A DNA stretch of 20,419 nt from Chara braunii (GCA_003427395.1 BFEA01000361.1:1082425-1102843), one strand, 5' to 3'. Positions 9,271 through 17,854 are shown, counted from the first letter of the stretch. Translations and numbers: made by a program. Notes: generated by a model from the sequence alone, not told the origin.

Positions 9271-9559
9271 AATTTTTAATTTTGTTTTTTTTTTGGCCCA
9301 ACCGAGCAAGTGGATCCGGGCCACTCTGGTAACCTAGCAACCGAATTAAAAAAAAAAAAAAAAAAAAAGAATAAACTTTATTTTGAGGACATTTTGCAAG
9401 GTTTTATGATTTCTTAAACCACTACTATGTCTGCAAGTGTTAGGAAATTAGGGGAAACTGGCAATTTTTTCATTTTTTCTACAAAGTTAAGAGGTCCCAA
9501 AAGCTCGACAAAAATAATAAAGTTTACTTTTATATTTTCTTCGCGTGAAAAAAAAAATC

Positions 9560-9804
9560 TCTGCTTCTATGATGTCGAGCAGGAGACTGTGCTCAAAATA
9601 GTCCTCCACAGAAGAAATCTCATAGTGAAAACGGTCGGATTGTGGTTGTTGTTGTGTTTTTTTTTTTTCCCTTCTGTTTGTTATATTTTGAGCCCCCTGC
9701 CAGCGAGGCAGAGTGAAATCCGTGATCTGCTCATGCTGCGTTCCGTGGAGGATCGTAATGCGATATCATTGACACTTGAGGCATGCATCCAACCAATATC
9801 ATGA
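9560..9804 (+). CDS. Candidate coding fragment with a possible 87-nt GT-AG intron (weak)
   Basis: The + frame here contains two peptide-like stretches, LCFYDVEQETVLKIVLHRRN-LI (to 9624) and SEIRDLLMLRSVEDRNAISL-TLEACIQPIS (9712 to the TGA at 9802-9804), either side of a hydrophobic, T-rich part. That part begins GTGAAAAC at 9625 and ends GCAG at 9711 after a long pyrimidine tract, so it fits an 87-nt intron that keeps the frame (phase 0). It also has no stop, so retention would keep the frame too. An upstream acceptor could be the CAG at about 9580. I do not recognise the protein family. The coding case rests on peptide composition and splice-like signals only. Confidence 0.25.
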
Positions 9805-10152
9805 TCAAATCTGTTTTTTTCTTTTCTTATGTATTGAATTTGACAATTTGGCCACGAGGTTGAGACGCCCTCTCCAAGGGCACACTCACACAACCACTTC
9901 CAAGAATGTATACAACTGCATTTCAAGGACAAAACTTTGTTTCCTTTCCCCCCCCTCCCTTCCACTGAAAGTTTCACGACCTATACTTTTTTTTTCTTCA
10001 TAAGAGTACGAGAAAATAAAATAAAGTGGGAACCAGGTTCGACAAGACTCGAAGCTAAGTGAAATTCAGGCTCGACAAAAACAGGCTGGAAGGTACTAGT
10101 GGTTTATGGATGTTGATTAAAAAAAAAAAAATCTAAAAAAATCTGAAAACAA
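9805..10152. other. Unassigned region
   Basis: Mixed AT-rich sequence with short C, T and A runs; no gene or structured repeat recognised. Confidence 0.35.
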
Positions 10153-10245
10153 CGATGTTGTACGAAATTCAAATACAAACGACTTTTGCCTCGAGGTCTT
10201 GGAGAAATTCCCAACCAAATTCGAGAAAATAAGTAAAAATGTTTC
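10153..10245. repeat. Third copy of the 9003/9184 repeat
   Basis: Contains GACTTTTGCCTCGAGGTC, GAGAAATTC and AACCAAATTCGAGAAAATAA in the same order and orientation as the copies at 9003-9070 and 9184-9270. Confidence 0.5.
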
Positions 10246-11175
10246 TTGGTACTACAAGCTCCAGCAAAGTTGTACCTAAAACTCGTTGTATAACGTACGT
10301 ACGTTGTATTCATATAAAACGTACATACGTTTTTTTGGGGTTAAAATAGTAGTACACAACAACCAATATAACAATAATTTTTGGATGCCTCCATTCCTGC
10401 CAGCCATTCCATAAACCACGTTGCACAATGAAATATGGTTTGTTCGATCACGATGAAAAAGGAAGAGGTAGTCGCTAAGGGGAGGAAGGGAAAAAAGTGA
10501 AGGATAAAAAATCACTAATGGGTGCGTAATTAAATGCAAAGTTGGGGTTAGCACCCGATGCCGCACATGGTCAAACATCCATTCTTCCCATCCAACTATA
10601 ACTCAGGAAGTGAGGGAAGGGAAGGGAGCAAGGGAAGAAGGGCTGATGGAAGTGGACGTTGAAAAGGGATGGGGCAAGGAAGATACAACTAGTTCTTGCA
10701 AGGAAAAAGTGGTTGAGATAGGATATCAAGAAGTAAGGACATGGCGTGCGTGTGGCAAGAGCGAAGGAGGAAAACAAGAGGCCGGGGAGAAAAGCAACGC
10801 GGGGTGAAAAGCAGAGGCAAAGTTGCAGTGGGGTGTTATGGTTCCTGGTGCATGTAGTGAAAATCAAACACAAAAAATTGAAATGATACGTAATGTCGCG
10901 GGAAACCACCTCACATGATTGCAAGCTGAAGGATAGGAAATCCATTTGTCACTCACGAGCCAAGATACTCAGTATTCCGCGACCTCACATGAAAATTATC
11001 AAGGACCAAAATTTCCCTAACAATAGATGCAAACAATTTATTACCCCTATAATATTTAAAACCAAAGTATACAGAAATGTGCTTGATAGAAGTTGTCGAG
11101 TCACAAGGTGGTTCAAGAATGCATTGGGAGTAGCGGAACTCCCCCTGATGGAGACGCGGTAAGTGGGACAGAGGT
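10246..11175. other. Unassigned region
   Basis: Includes the GTACGTACGTTGTATTC motif (about 10295-10311) and a purine-rich GGGAAGG/GGAAGA segment at 10600-10810. Open frames of up to 124 codons are explained by that purine bias and show no domains. Confidence 0.35.
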
Positions 11176-11179
11176 GAGG

Positions 11180-11530
11180 GTTATGACAGTCATCTTGGGA
11201 ATATTTTATGACGAAATGGGAGGCCATGGGGTGTAGACTCCCATAACGTATGAGGAAGAGGATAAAACATATTAGGGGAGAGAAACATGTAAGGGGAGGG
11301 TACTTCCTCTCCACTATGGGTAACATAGGGAGGTGGCCGTGTGAAGAGGGTGATGGTTCCCCTCGAGATTAGGAGAATTTCACGGGGTAGCCCATGAAGT
11401 CTCGAATCCCCCACGATGGGGTAGTAGAGAAGGTGAGCCGAGAGGTCGAGGCTCGTAGGAGTGTACAATTCTAGAAACCTTTCATGAGGAGGCAGGAGGC
11501 TGTGGGGGGTGACCTCTCATAATGGGAGGG
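11180..11530. repeat. G-rich repeat locus A with ~100-bp period
   Basis: The motif CCAC-[T/G]ATGGG-GTAG/TAAC recurs at 11311, 11411 and, more loosely, 11516, each followed by GGGAGG or GAAGGTGAG. The same motif and spacing occur at 15040-15375. Over about 190 bp the two loci align well: TACTTCCTCT, CTATGGG, GAGGGTGA, GGGGTAG, GAAGGTGAG and the TCGRGGCT block all fall in order. Minus-strand translations of the two loci match at 26 of 50 residues (HLLYYPIVG versus HLLHYAIVG; PPPYVT versus PPPYAT). No stop-free gene is evident, so this is called a repeat. Confidence 0.65.
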
Positions 11531-11534
11531 TACT

Positions 11535-11752
11535 TGTGATGTGCCAGCTTCCGTACATGAACTATCTTCCGAAGCCCGCAAATTTTATTAAACTATCTTC
11601 CCCCCTCGCCTCTTTTGCTCTATTCCCGAGGCATAAAGTTGTCGGCCGGTGAGACCCTCCCGAATCCAAACCGACGTTTTCTTTTTTTGGGTTGCAATTT
11701 CCTTTCAAAATTCATGCACTTACGTAGGAATTGCGCGCGCCTTAGAAAACAC
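11535..11752. other. Flank of the hAT-type MITE
   Basis: No gene or repeat recognised; C/T-rich patch near 11595-11625. Confidence 0.35.
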
Positions 11753-11760
11753 ACTAAGAG
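11753..11760 (+). repeat. 8-bp target-site duplication, left
   Basis: ACTAAGAG, identical to 12144-12151 on the other side of the 383-bp element. An 8-bp duplication is the hallmark of hAT insertion. Confidence 0.85.
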
Positions 11761-12143
11761 CTGTGTAGCATCGCGCTCGGGCTCGGTGACCGAACCCGAA
11801 CGCTCGGTACCGAGCCCGAAAGTGACCCAAAATTGACGGAGCCCGAACATTTTTATTTTTTTCATTTTTTTATTTATGTTTTTTATATATAGGGGTTGGG
11901 GGCCCCTGGGGGGTATCGCTCATGACTCCTAAACATAAACACACACACACACACCATACACACGCACCCCCAGACATCCCACAAACACCCCACATACACC
12001 GCACACACCACACACACATAAGGACGCGCTCGGCAACCCTCTAATTTACGCTCGGCCGAACATGTTCGGTTTGCGCTCGGCCGAGCACCCGAACACGTTC
12101 GGCTGCTCGGTGGGGTGCCAAACATGTTTGGTGTGCTACACAG
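11761..12143. mobile_element. hAT-type non-autonomous MITE, 383 bp
   Basis: The ends are CTGTGTAGCA (11761-11770) and its exact reverse complement TGCTACACAG (12134-12143), flanked on both sides by ACTAAGAG. Subterminal DNA is full of short repeats, GCTCGG and CCGAAC, in both orientations, as expected of hAT ends. It includes palindromes CCGAACATGTTCGG (12056-12069), near-palindromic CCGAACACGTTCGG (12089-12102) and CCAAACATGTTTGG (12118-12131). The middle holds an AT-rich stretch and a CA-rich stretch. There is no transposase, so it would need one in trans. The first bases differ from the common hAT CA start, which lowers confidence in the superfamily but not in the element. Confidence 0.85.
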
Positions 12144-12151
12144 ACTAAGAG
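12144..12151 (+). repeat. 8-bp target-site duplication, right
   Basis: ACTAAGAG, identical to the copy at 11753-11760. Confidence 0.85.
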
Positions 12152-12368
12152 TTTTGTTCCACGGTTGGAAATTCTGGGATTTTCGGGCGTATTTTTCGTT
12201 GACGTGCTTTTTCTTGCATCGAGAACTTTCGGCACCCGCCCGTGAAAGATATGTGATTTTTCAGTAGGCAACTGGATAAACGTAGGATTTTGGCACGCTC
12301 AATCCTGCACGTTTGTAGAACATTTGAAATTCGTATTCTTGAAATAGCTTTATGATGAAACGCACTTG
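12152..12368. other. Unassigned region right of the hAT-type MITE
   Basis: No gene, repeat or element end recognised. Confidence 0.35.
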
Positions 12369-12465
12369 TTCCCTTCATTTGTGACTGTCCCCCCCCCCCC
12401 TCTCTCTCGCGCGCTTTCTTCCCTTCATTTATAACTGTTCCCCCCTTCCTCTCTCTCGCGCGCTT
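12369..12465. repeat. Tandem duplication, 50-bp period, C-rich
   Basis: Two units (12369-12416 and 12419-12465) share TTCCCTTCATTT, ACTGT, a C run, CTCTCTCGCGCGCTT. They differ mainly in the C run and two bases after CATTT. A smaller direct repeat, TTCTTCTCGTCTG, occurs twice just downstream (about 12476 and 12529). Confidence 0.85.
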
Positions 12466-12638
12466 CACCCCCACTTCTTCTCGTCTGAATCTTGGACCCA
12501 CTCCACGCTATTTTTCACACTCTTTTTCTTCTCGTCTGCATCCTCATGCCGGAACTCCGTAGCGATCCCTTCCTTAGGTACTCGAAGCCAGTGATTGACG
12601 TCGTGTAAGGAGAAATTCCTCTTTGCACGAAGTAATCT

Positions 12639-12800
12639 GATTGGCTGCGCAAAGAGCCTGCGGGATCGATATGGCATTCCACGGACGATCATCTCAAACT
12701 TCCTCTTCACCCCTCCCGGTCTTTACCTCACACTTCTCCCTCTTTCGTTCCCGTGCTCGCAACTATAAAACTCGTAAGCACTCCCGAAAAGCTCTCTCTC
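12639..12800 (+). promoter_or_regulatory. Promoter-like segment: inverted CCAAT box and TATA box
   Basis: ATTGG (CCAAT on the other strand) lies near 12639 in TCTGATTGGCTG, and TATAAAA at 12764-12770 in AACTATAAAACTCG. A CT-rich initiator-like stretch follows at 12790-12800, 25-30 bp from the TATA box, the usual spacing for RNA polymerase II. An ATG at 12836-12838 opens a 36-codon frame ending at 12946 (MMGMHDMSKSSDELTIVSQG...). I cannot tell whether that is a first exon or chance. Confidence 0.3.
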
Positions 12801-13232
12801 AACCCATCTGCCAACTTCCAAGAAGACGCGGTCAGATGATGGGAATGCACGACATGTCAAAAAGTTCTGACGAGTTGACTATAGTTTCACAAGGCTGTGC
12901 GCTGGGTGGACGTGACGGACCGCGGGATCCGGCTAAGTCTGTGTAGAGGCTGATTTGGGGGGGTGACGATCGCTGTGGTGTGGAGGTTGGCATGTGGTGG
13001 CCGGGATCGCCAGTATCAGGTAAGGAAGGTGCATGTATATGAGAGGTTGTTTGGCCTGGGGCCATAGTCAAAGAGCAGAAGGCTTGCACGCCCTTGATCT
13101 TCGACTCCTTTTCTTTTCATTGGAAGTTGAGTTCACGACAGACTGCCCATTTTTGTTCTCAGATCTATTTGTGTCTGTCTACAACTCCTTTGTCTTTACT
13201 CCTCTTCTCTGGTCTAGCTATATCTTCGACTT
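12801..13232. other. Unassigned region
   Basis: Short open frames only. G-rich around 12955-13030, pyrimidine-rich after 13100. No domain recognised. Confidence 0.35.
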
Positions 13233-13235
13233 TAT

Positions 13236-13249
13236 TTCCTCTCTCTCTA

Positions 13250-13335
<86 letters not shown>

Positions 13336-13346
13336 TATTTCTGTCT

Positions 13347-13440
<94 letters not shown>
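13236..13440. repeat. Long (CT)n microsatellite
   Basis: About 200 bp of CT, interrupted once at about 13332-13347 by TTGGTATTTCTGTCT. The tract ends with a related TTGGTATTC at 13439, so the second CT tract plus its border probably arose by tandem duplication of the first. Confidence 0.97.
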
Positions 13441-13442
<2 letters not shown>

Positions 13443-13606
13443 TATTCTGGTCACGAATGTCTGAATGTTCCGACGAGTCCCACGAGTTCCTGAGGTTTTG
13501 CTCTACTATTCTCGTTAAATTCAATCGGATCTCACGAGGACGAGTATCATTGAATTTAAGAGGCTAGCAAGCTCAGGTGATCTTGCCACGCTTATTCCTT
13601 TGCTTC

Positions 13607-13609
13607 TTA
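13607..13609 (+). repeat. TTA target-site duplication, left
   Basis: TTA directly before the GGGCGTCGTTA terminal repeat; matches 14073-14075. Confidence 0.7.
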
Positions 13610-14072
13610 GGGCGTCGTTAGACACTTCTCGGGGCATCCTCGAGCTCCGAGGATGAATCCTCGGAAAAGCTTAGGGTTTTTGTTGTCTTCGTTACACTCA
13701 TCCTCGGAGCATCCGTTTTAGGACTCGTCCTCGGAGCAATGTCAAGAAAAAAAAGGAAAAAAAAAGAAAAAAAATTGTGCTTCAGACTTTCAGCCAATAG
13801 GGTGCCGCCACGATCCGAATTTTTGGTTGTAACGTCTCTCTACGTGCATGCCCTCTCCTCTCCGTGTAACACGGATCCCCGGGCCCCAAAGGACGTCGCG
13901 AGATCCTTTGGAGCCGAGGACGATTTGACTGGGAAATCCTCTGAGCCCAAGGATTTGTCCTCGGAGTGTTTTCACATTTTCATTTTTTCATTTCCGATTT
14001 CATCTCCGAGGACAGGTGGAACGAAGACAAAATCCTTGGAATCACGTTCCCGAGGAGTGTTTAACGACGCCC
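13610..14072. mobile_element. PIF/Harbinger-type MITE, 463 bp
   Basis: The terminal inverted repeat begins GGGCGTCGTTAGACACTTCT (13610-13629). Its mirror at 14049-14072 reads, on the opposite strand, GGGCGTCGTTAAACACTCCT; the first 24 positions match at 22. Both ends abut TTA, the 3-bp duplication made by PIF/Harbinger transposases. The interior is rich in TCCTCGGAG/CTCCGAGGA: GAGCTCCGAGGATGAATCCTCGG near the left end, others at about 13702, 13726, 13913, 13955 and 14003. These could be binding sites or a hairpin-forming core. No transposase is encoded; the 114-codon frame at 13739-14083 runs out through the right end and is not a gene. Confidence 0.88.
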
Positions 14073-14075
14073 TTA
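14073..14075 (+). repeat. TTA target-site duplication, right
   Basis: TTA directly after the GACGCCC terminus; matches 13607-13609. Confidence 0.7.
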
Positions 14076-15035
14076 GTGTCTGAGGATTTGTGTATGTGTC
14101 GATGAAGTTGTCACTCCGATTATGGGAACGAATTAAGATTATGATGTGATGCATGATGATCGTCCTCTCGATTGGATTAGATTGCATGATGTATGAGATA
14201 TAATGCACAAGTATTGTGCCTGCGTACTTCTGTGATTGAATAACGGACTGATCTGACAGACACAATCAGGTTTGGCTCGTGCCATGTGGAATAAACATTT
14301 CGATTTGACTGGGTGCCATCTTCCCACAACCGCATCTCGACCTTTCCCCTATAATGAGGAAAGGACACGTATGTGCGAGTGGGACGTATGAGGAGTCGTC
14401 AACAAGATCGACCGAAGATACTATTTCCCACCAGAGACGAGGTGCTATGGATTTGTAGGTGCTGGTTTCGTCATTGTTGACACTAACTTTCCCTCGTAAT
14501 CGTTGTTGTTGCTCTTTAATGAGTTGATTGTCATCCCGTGGACGACAGTGGCATTGCACCGGCCTAACACCCTGTGCAGGGATTGTCGCCGCATAGACAG
14601 CTACCGGAAAAGGGGGTTCCACTATCGGACACGTGGCGAAGACGAACACAAGGAAAGAGCGACCAGGCTGAGACCCTCCATGTCCGACTCTGAGCTCTGT
14701 AAAGAGCAACGCCGGGATCTGATCTGAAAATGGGATCCCACGTGCGTCCCTTCGCCCTATCATTCTAAGAGACTACCAGTAGCCCGCGCGAAAGCACAAC
14801 GATACTTTTCAGATTGAATGGATGTTTGAAAACAGCGCACACTTGATTCCTTCCCGCGTACCAGTGACCCGTTCTCACTAAAACCGGAACCACATGAGGG
14901 ACTTCAGTTCCGTCTGAGTCCCCACACTCAATTTCCCAAAAATCCTAGGCACACCCCATTCTACTGTCTTTCAGGGCCTTTTCCACGCAACTCACCACTC
15001 CGATCGGAAGAAGACAGAGCAGGGCGTGAGGTTGA
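14076..15035. other. Unassigned region with a 165-codon open frame on the minus strand
   Basis: The minus strand is open from 14763 down to 14266 (165 codons). The translation is mixed and not obviously low-complexity, but I recognise no domain or motif, and a + frame of 74 codons overlaps it. It may be a retroelement fragment or chance. The rest holds nothing I can name. Confidence 0.3.
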
Positions 15036-15039
15036 GCAT

Positions 15040-15375
15040 CACATACTTCCTCTAGACTACGGGGTAGCGTATGGAGGGGGCAGAGTAACGAGGGTGAGAG
15101 TCCCACTCCATCTCAGGAAAGCTTTGTGGGGTAGACCAGGGAGTTGATATGCCCCCACTATAGCGTAGTGCAGAAGGTGAGGTGAGACATCGGGGCTATC
15201 ACAAGTGTGTAAGGGGGAGAATGAAGTTTTCCGGCCTTCCCACACACAATGGGGCAGTGTAGGATGAGGGAGCTGGGAAGGAGGAGTGGTTACCACTTCA
15301 ACTCTACGTCTACAAACCATTGGAAAGGGAGGGTGATCGGTCCCTCCCTTCTATGGGGAAGCGCAGGGTAAAAGA
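15040..15375. repeat. G-rich repeat locus B with ~100-bp period
   Basis: Related motifs CTACGGGGTAGCGTATG (15057), CCCCCACTATAGCGTAG (15152), CACACAATGGGGCAGTGTAG (15243) and CTTCTATGGGGAAGCGCAGG (15348) recur at about 85-108 bp. The order and sequence align with the locus at 11180-11530; see that entry for the translated match. Confidence 0.65.
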
Positions 15376-15817
15376 TCGCTCCCGAATGAACAAGGAGGTG
15401 CCTTAATGGACAATGACTGGCACTATGTCATGGGATAGCAGGCAACAAAGGGGGGAAATTTAACCCCCCCGTACTTGGGACCCTTACTTTGTCCTCTGCG
15501 AGCATCTGAATGCATTTGAATTTAACCGGGTACAGGTGGGCCCATATGTCCTTGAAAGCCCGGGGTGTTAAATCACCAGTTCACATGAATCGAAGTAGTG
15601 CTCTTACCGATATACGCAGCAAAATAATTCTGATCCGGGCCTGGGCTGGTAGTGAGAGCTGCAGGCCACATTGAAAAGGCGCAGTCTCGCGAAGCTTGCA
15701 AGGTAGCTTCGCCAACTTAGGCTCCTGAGTACTCGTGGTTTGAATGTTGAAGCTGCAAGGGGCAATAGACACAATAGGGCCAAATCTTTTTTTTTTTCTT
15801 TTTTTTAATGGGATCAA
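15376..15817. other. Unassigned region with T-rich tract at its right end
   Basis: No gene recognised. A T run with one C interruption at 15787-15806 directly precedes copy 1 of the 55-bp core; on the minus strand this is an A tract following that core. Confidence 0.4.
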
Positions 15818-15873
15818 GGCTCCAATCTATTCGTGGGGAGCAGCACGTGCTGGGAACTGGGTCCAGCGTCCCA
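15818..15873 (-). repeat. 55-bp core repeat, copy 1
   Basis: On the minus strand it reads GGACGCTGGACCCAGTTCCC then AGCACGTGCTGCTCCCCAC and ends GGAGCC. It matches copy 3 (19346-19400) at 35 of the first 39 positions and copy 2 (17001-17055) less well. On the minus strand it is followed by an A-rich tract. Confidence 0.8.
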
Positions 15874-16080
15874 TATGGAAATTTACATAAAATTTTGAAG
15901 GTTGAGGTACCGGGGCCATTACCCGGCTTTGGCTCAGAAAAACTCGAAGCTACTTAGAAAATGACTACGACAAACTTCGAGCCACCATCTCCGCTGCTGC
16001 TATGCCCTATTCCCATCCTACCAGCTAGCCCCCTCACTAGTAGGACGCGTGATATCCCACCATCTCCTTCCCCACTCCCC
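15874..16080. other. Unassigned region
   Basis: No gene or repeat recognised between the first 55-bp core copy and the CCCTGTAACC modules; a 96-codon minus frame (15954-16244) runs across it but has no domain. Confidence 0.3.
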
Positions 16081-16082
16081 CC

Positions 16083-16760
16083 TCGTTCTTTTTGGCTCAA
16101 AAAGTTGGGGAGGTTGAGGTCCATGGAGTTATGCCGAGGGTGGAAGGCATAACCAGGTCGTCCAACGTAGTTGGCACCGGGGGGGGGACCCTGTAACCTG
16201 TTTAGGGGTTTGCTGCTAAAGGAATTGTCGAAGGAGGAAGGCACTTCCTGTCCGTCAGAACTAGGTTGGTCGGTACTGGGGAGGGTTGCGGTGCCCTGTT
16301 ACCCTAGCAGAGGGGGGTATGAGACCAGGTGAGTTCTGGTACGAGGACTGAAAGCCGGGACCGGCGGTCCGCTTGTTGAGAGGGGGATTTTAGGATTATG
16401 GGTCTCCTATCAACTTTTCTTAGGCTACTTTGAAGTTGTTATACTCAGCGATCTGCGGCTGTTCGATGCCAGAACGACGCTGGCCGGTGCTGGGGTGTTG
16501 CCCTGTAACCTGTTGACGCAGGAGCATGAGGCCTGGTAGAGAGATCTGAAGATGCTTTGGGGTGGGCATCTCACGGGACAACCAAGGTTTGCTGCTGGGA
16601 TGATGCTGGCCGGAGCTGGGGCGAGTTGTGTTGCCCTGTAACCCAGCAGGAAGTGGGGGTGTGAGGCCTGGAAGAGCTGGGCAGGGAGTAAGACAACTTT
16701 GAGGAACTCTGGAAAGGCTTGGGAGGTCAAGATTTAGACCCCGGCGGTCTTTTCTAAAAG
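16083..16760. repeat. Diverged tandem modules containing CCCTGTAACC
   Basis: The string CCCTGTAACC (or CCCTGTTACC) occurs at 16189, 16294, 16501 and 16633. The last three are preceded by TGGYCGGTGCTGGGG-like sequence and followed by AGCAG/GCAGG and GTGAGGCCTGG. GTTTGCTGCT recurs at 16207 and 16588, and a CCGGCGGTC block at about 16361 and 16741. Minus-strand frames over the area (129 codons at 16420-16809) repeat the same peptide pattern because the DNA repeats; no known domain. Confidence 0.6.
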
Positions 16761-17000
16761 TAGGGCCAAATCTTGATAATGAGGCAAGCAAATCTTGCTT
16801 ATGTGGCAATCAAAAATAAAAATGTGATAAAATCAGGAAGGGATTACCTACAAGTAGGAATATTTAAGAATTGAGGAGTACGAGGACAGGGATGACAAAC
16901 TGGGGACATTAGGGTCCTCCTTGTCCCGGCAGTCAATCCTTCCACTAGGGGAAAGCACTGGATGCTGTCTGCGTGAATAATTTTGCATATGTTTATTCTT

Positions 17001-17055
17001 GGAATGCTGGACCCAGTTTCCAGCAAGTGTCACGCCCCACTTATAGAATGGAGCC
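17001..17055 (+). repeat. 55-bp core repeat, copy 2
   Basis: GGAATGCTGGACCCAGTTTC, CAGCAAGTGT, CGCCCCAC, then AGAATGGAGCC, in line with copies 1 and 3. No clear similarity beyond the core. Confidence 0.7.
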
Positions 17056-17333
17056 CTCAAAATCAACACGAGCACGGTCTCGGCGCTGCTCTTATCACCT
17101 CAGTGATGGAAGCCTGCTATTTGATGTTTCTTAAAAAGGAACAAGCAAGAGTTCGAACAGGATTATAACTCTTCACCTGTCTGCTCAAACTTTCTTGGCC
17201 ATTACGCTTGAGCCAAATGTCAGGCGGCGCCAGTCACTTTTTCCTTCGCACCAAATGCCAAGGAGCTTTTTCTTATCCTTCCACATCTTTACATTTTTTT
17301 TTAGCTTTTCCTTTTCCCTTCTCTTCTTTCCCC
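17056..17333. other. Left flank of the adapter junction
   Basis: Mixed sequence turning T/C-rich towards 17333. No gene recognised; a 234-codon + frame starting at 17195 runs straight through the adapter and is therefore an artefact. Confidence 0.5.
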
Positions 17334-17371
17334 CTGTCTCTTATACACATCTAGATGTGTATAAGAGACAG
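17334..17371. other. Nextera mate-pair junction adapter (artificial sequence)
   Basis: CTGTCTCTTATACACATCT (17334-17352) is followed at once by its reverse complement AGATGTGTATAAGAGACAG (17353-17371). This is the 19-bp Tn5 mosaic end joined head to head, exactly the circularisation junction left in Nextera mate-pair libraries. Its translation VSYTHLDVYKRQ is a known contamination signature in protein databases. The flanks were probably not adjacent in the genome. It is not native DNA. Confidence 0.97.
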
Positions 17372-17715
17372 CCTCCCCCCCCCCCGCTTTTCCCTTCCAC
17401 TGCACTGCTGTCTGTTTTCTTTTATTCTGAGAATCTGATTTATTCATCCATTTACTTTTTTTTTTTCACTTTTGATCTGCTTACTTGTCTTTTTCTCTCT
17501 TCAGAGTCTTCACCCTTTTCTTTGTTCCCAAGATTTTCCTCTCTTTTCAACCCCCCAACTCCAATTCCCCTGTCATCAACTTCTGCCTCCACAACCACTT
17601 GCCAATTTGCAAATGATTGGCCTGTGCTGAAGTTGGTATCTGCAGCTTTTCTACCCCCTCTTAACTTGCCTCCTCCCTCCCTCTCTCCCTCTCCACGTTT
17701 TTGTTTCTTCCCAAT
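17372..17715. other. Pyrimidine-rich right flank of the adapter junction
   Basis: C/T-rich sequence with a C run at 17375-17385. Open frames are due to composition. Confidence 0.5.
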
Positions 17716-17788
17716 CCCTCTAGGATTCGAACACGTGACCTGTTTGGTAACTCTCGCAGACATGTTCATACCATTCAGCCACATGGGC
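17716..17788 (-). other. tRNA-like A and B box pair (possible SINE head or decayed tRNA)
   Basis: On the minus strand TGGCTGAATGGT (17781-17770) fits the RNA polymerase III A box and GTTCGAATCC (17732-17723) fits the B box, 59 nt end to end, which is tRNA-like spacing. The acceptor arms do not pair and the T-stem is poor, so it is not a working tRNA. A poly(T) run at 17855-17883 is nearby, but on the wrong side for a SINE tail. Confidence 0.3.
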
Positions 17789-17851
17789 TGGGGTCCCTCC
17801 CTCCTTTTCTTTCGCACTCTGCATGCACACCTTGAAGGAGGAATCTATCAT

Positions 17852-17854
<3 letters not shown>

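Noticed and set aside
13033-13567. Open frames of 143, 157 and 119 codons reading Ser-Leu or Arg-Glu repeats
   Set aside because: Translation of the (CT)n microsatellite.
13739-14083. 114-codon open frame inside the Harbinger-type MITE
   Set aside because: Starts in an A-rich stretch and runs out across the right terminal repeat; no transposase motifs.
14266-14763. 165-codon minus-strand open frame as a gene
   Set aside because: No recognisable domain, overlapping + frame, no promoter or splice context; kept only as a note in the unassigned region.
17716-17788. Functional tRNA gene
   Set aside because: Acceptor arms do not pair and the T-stem has mismatches.
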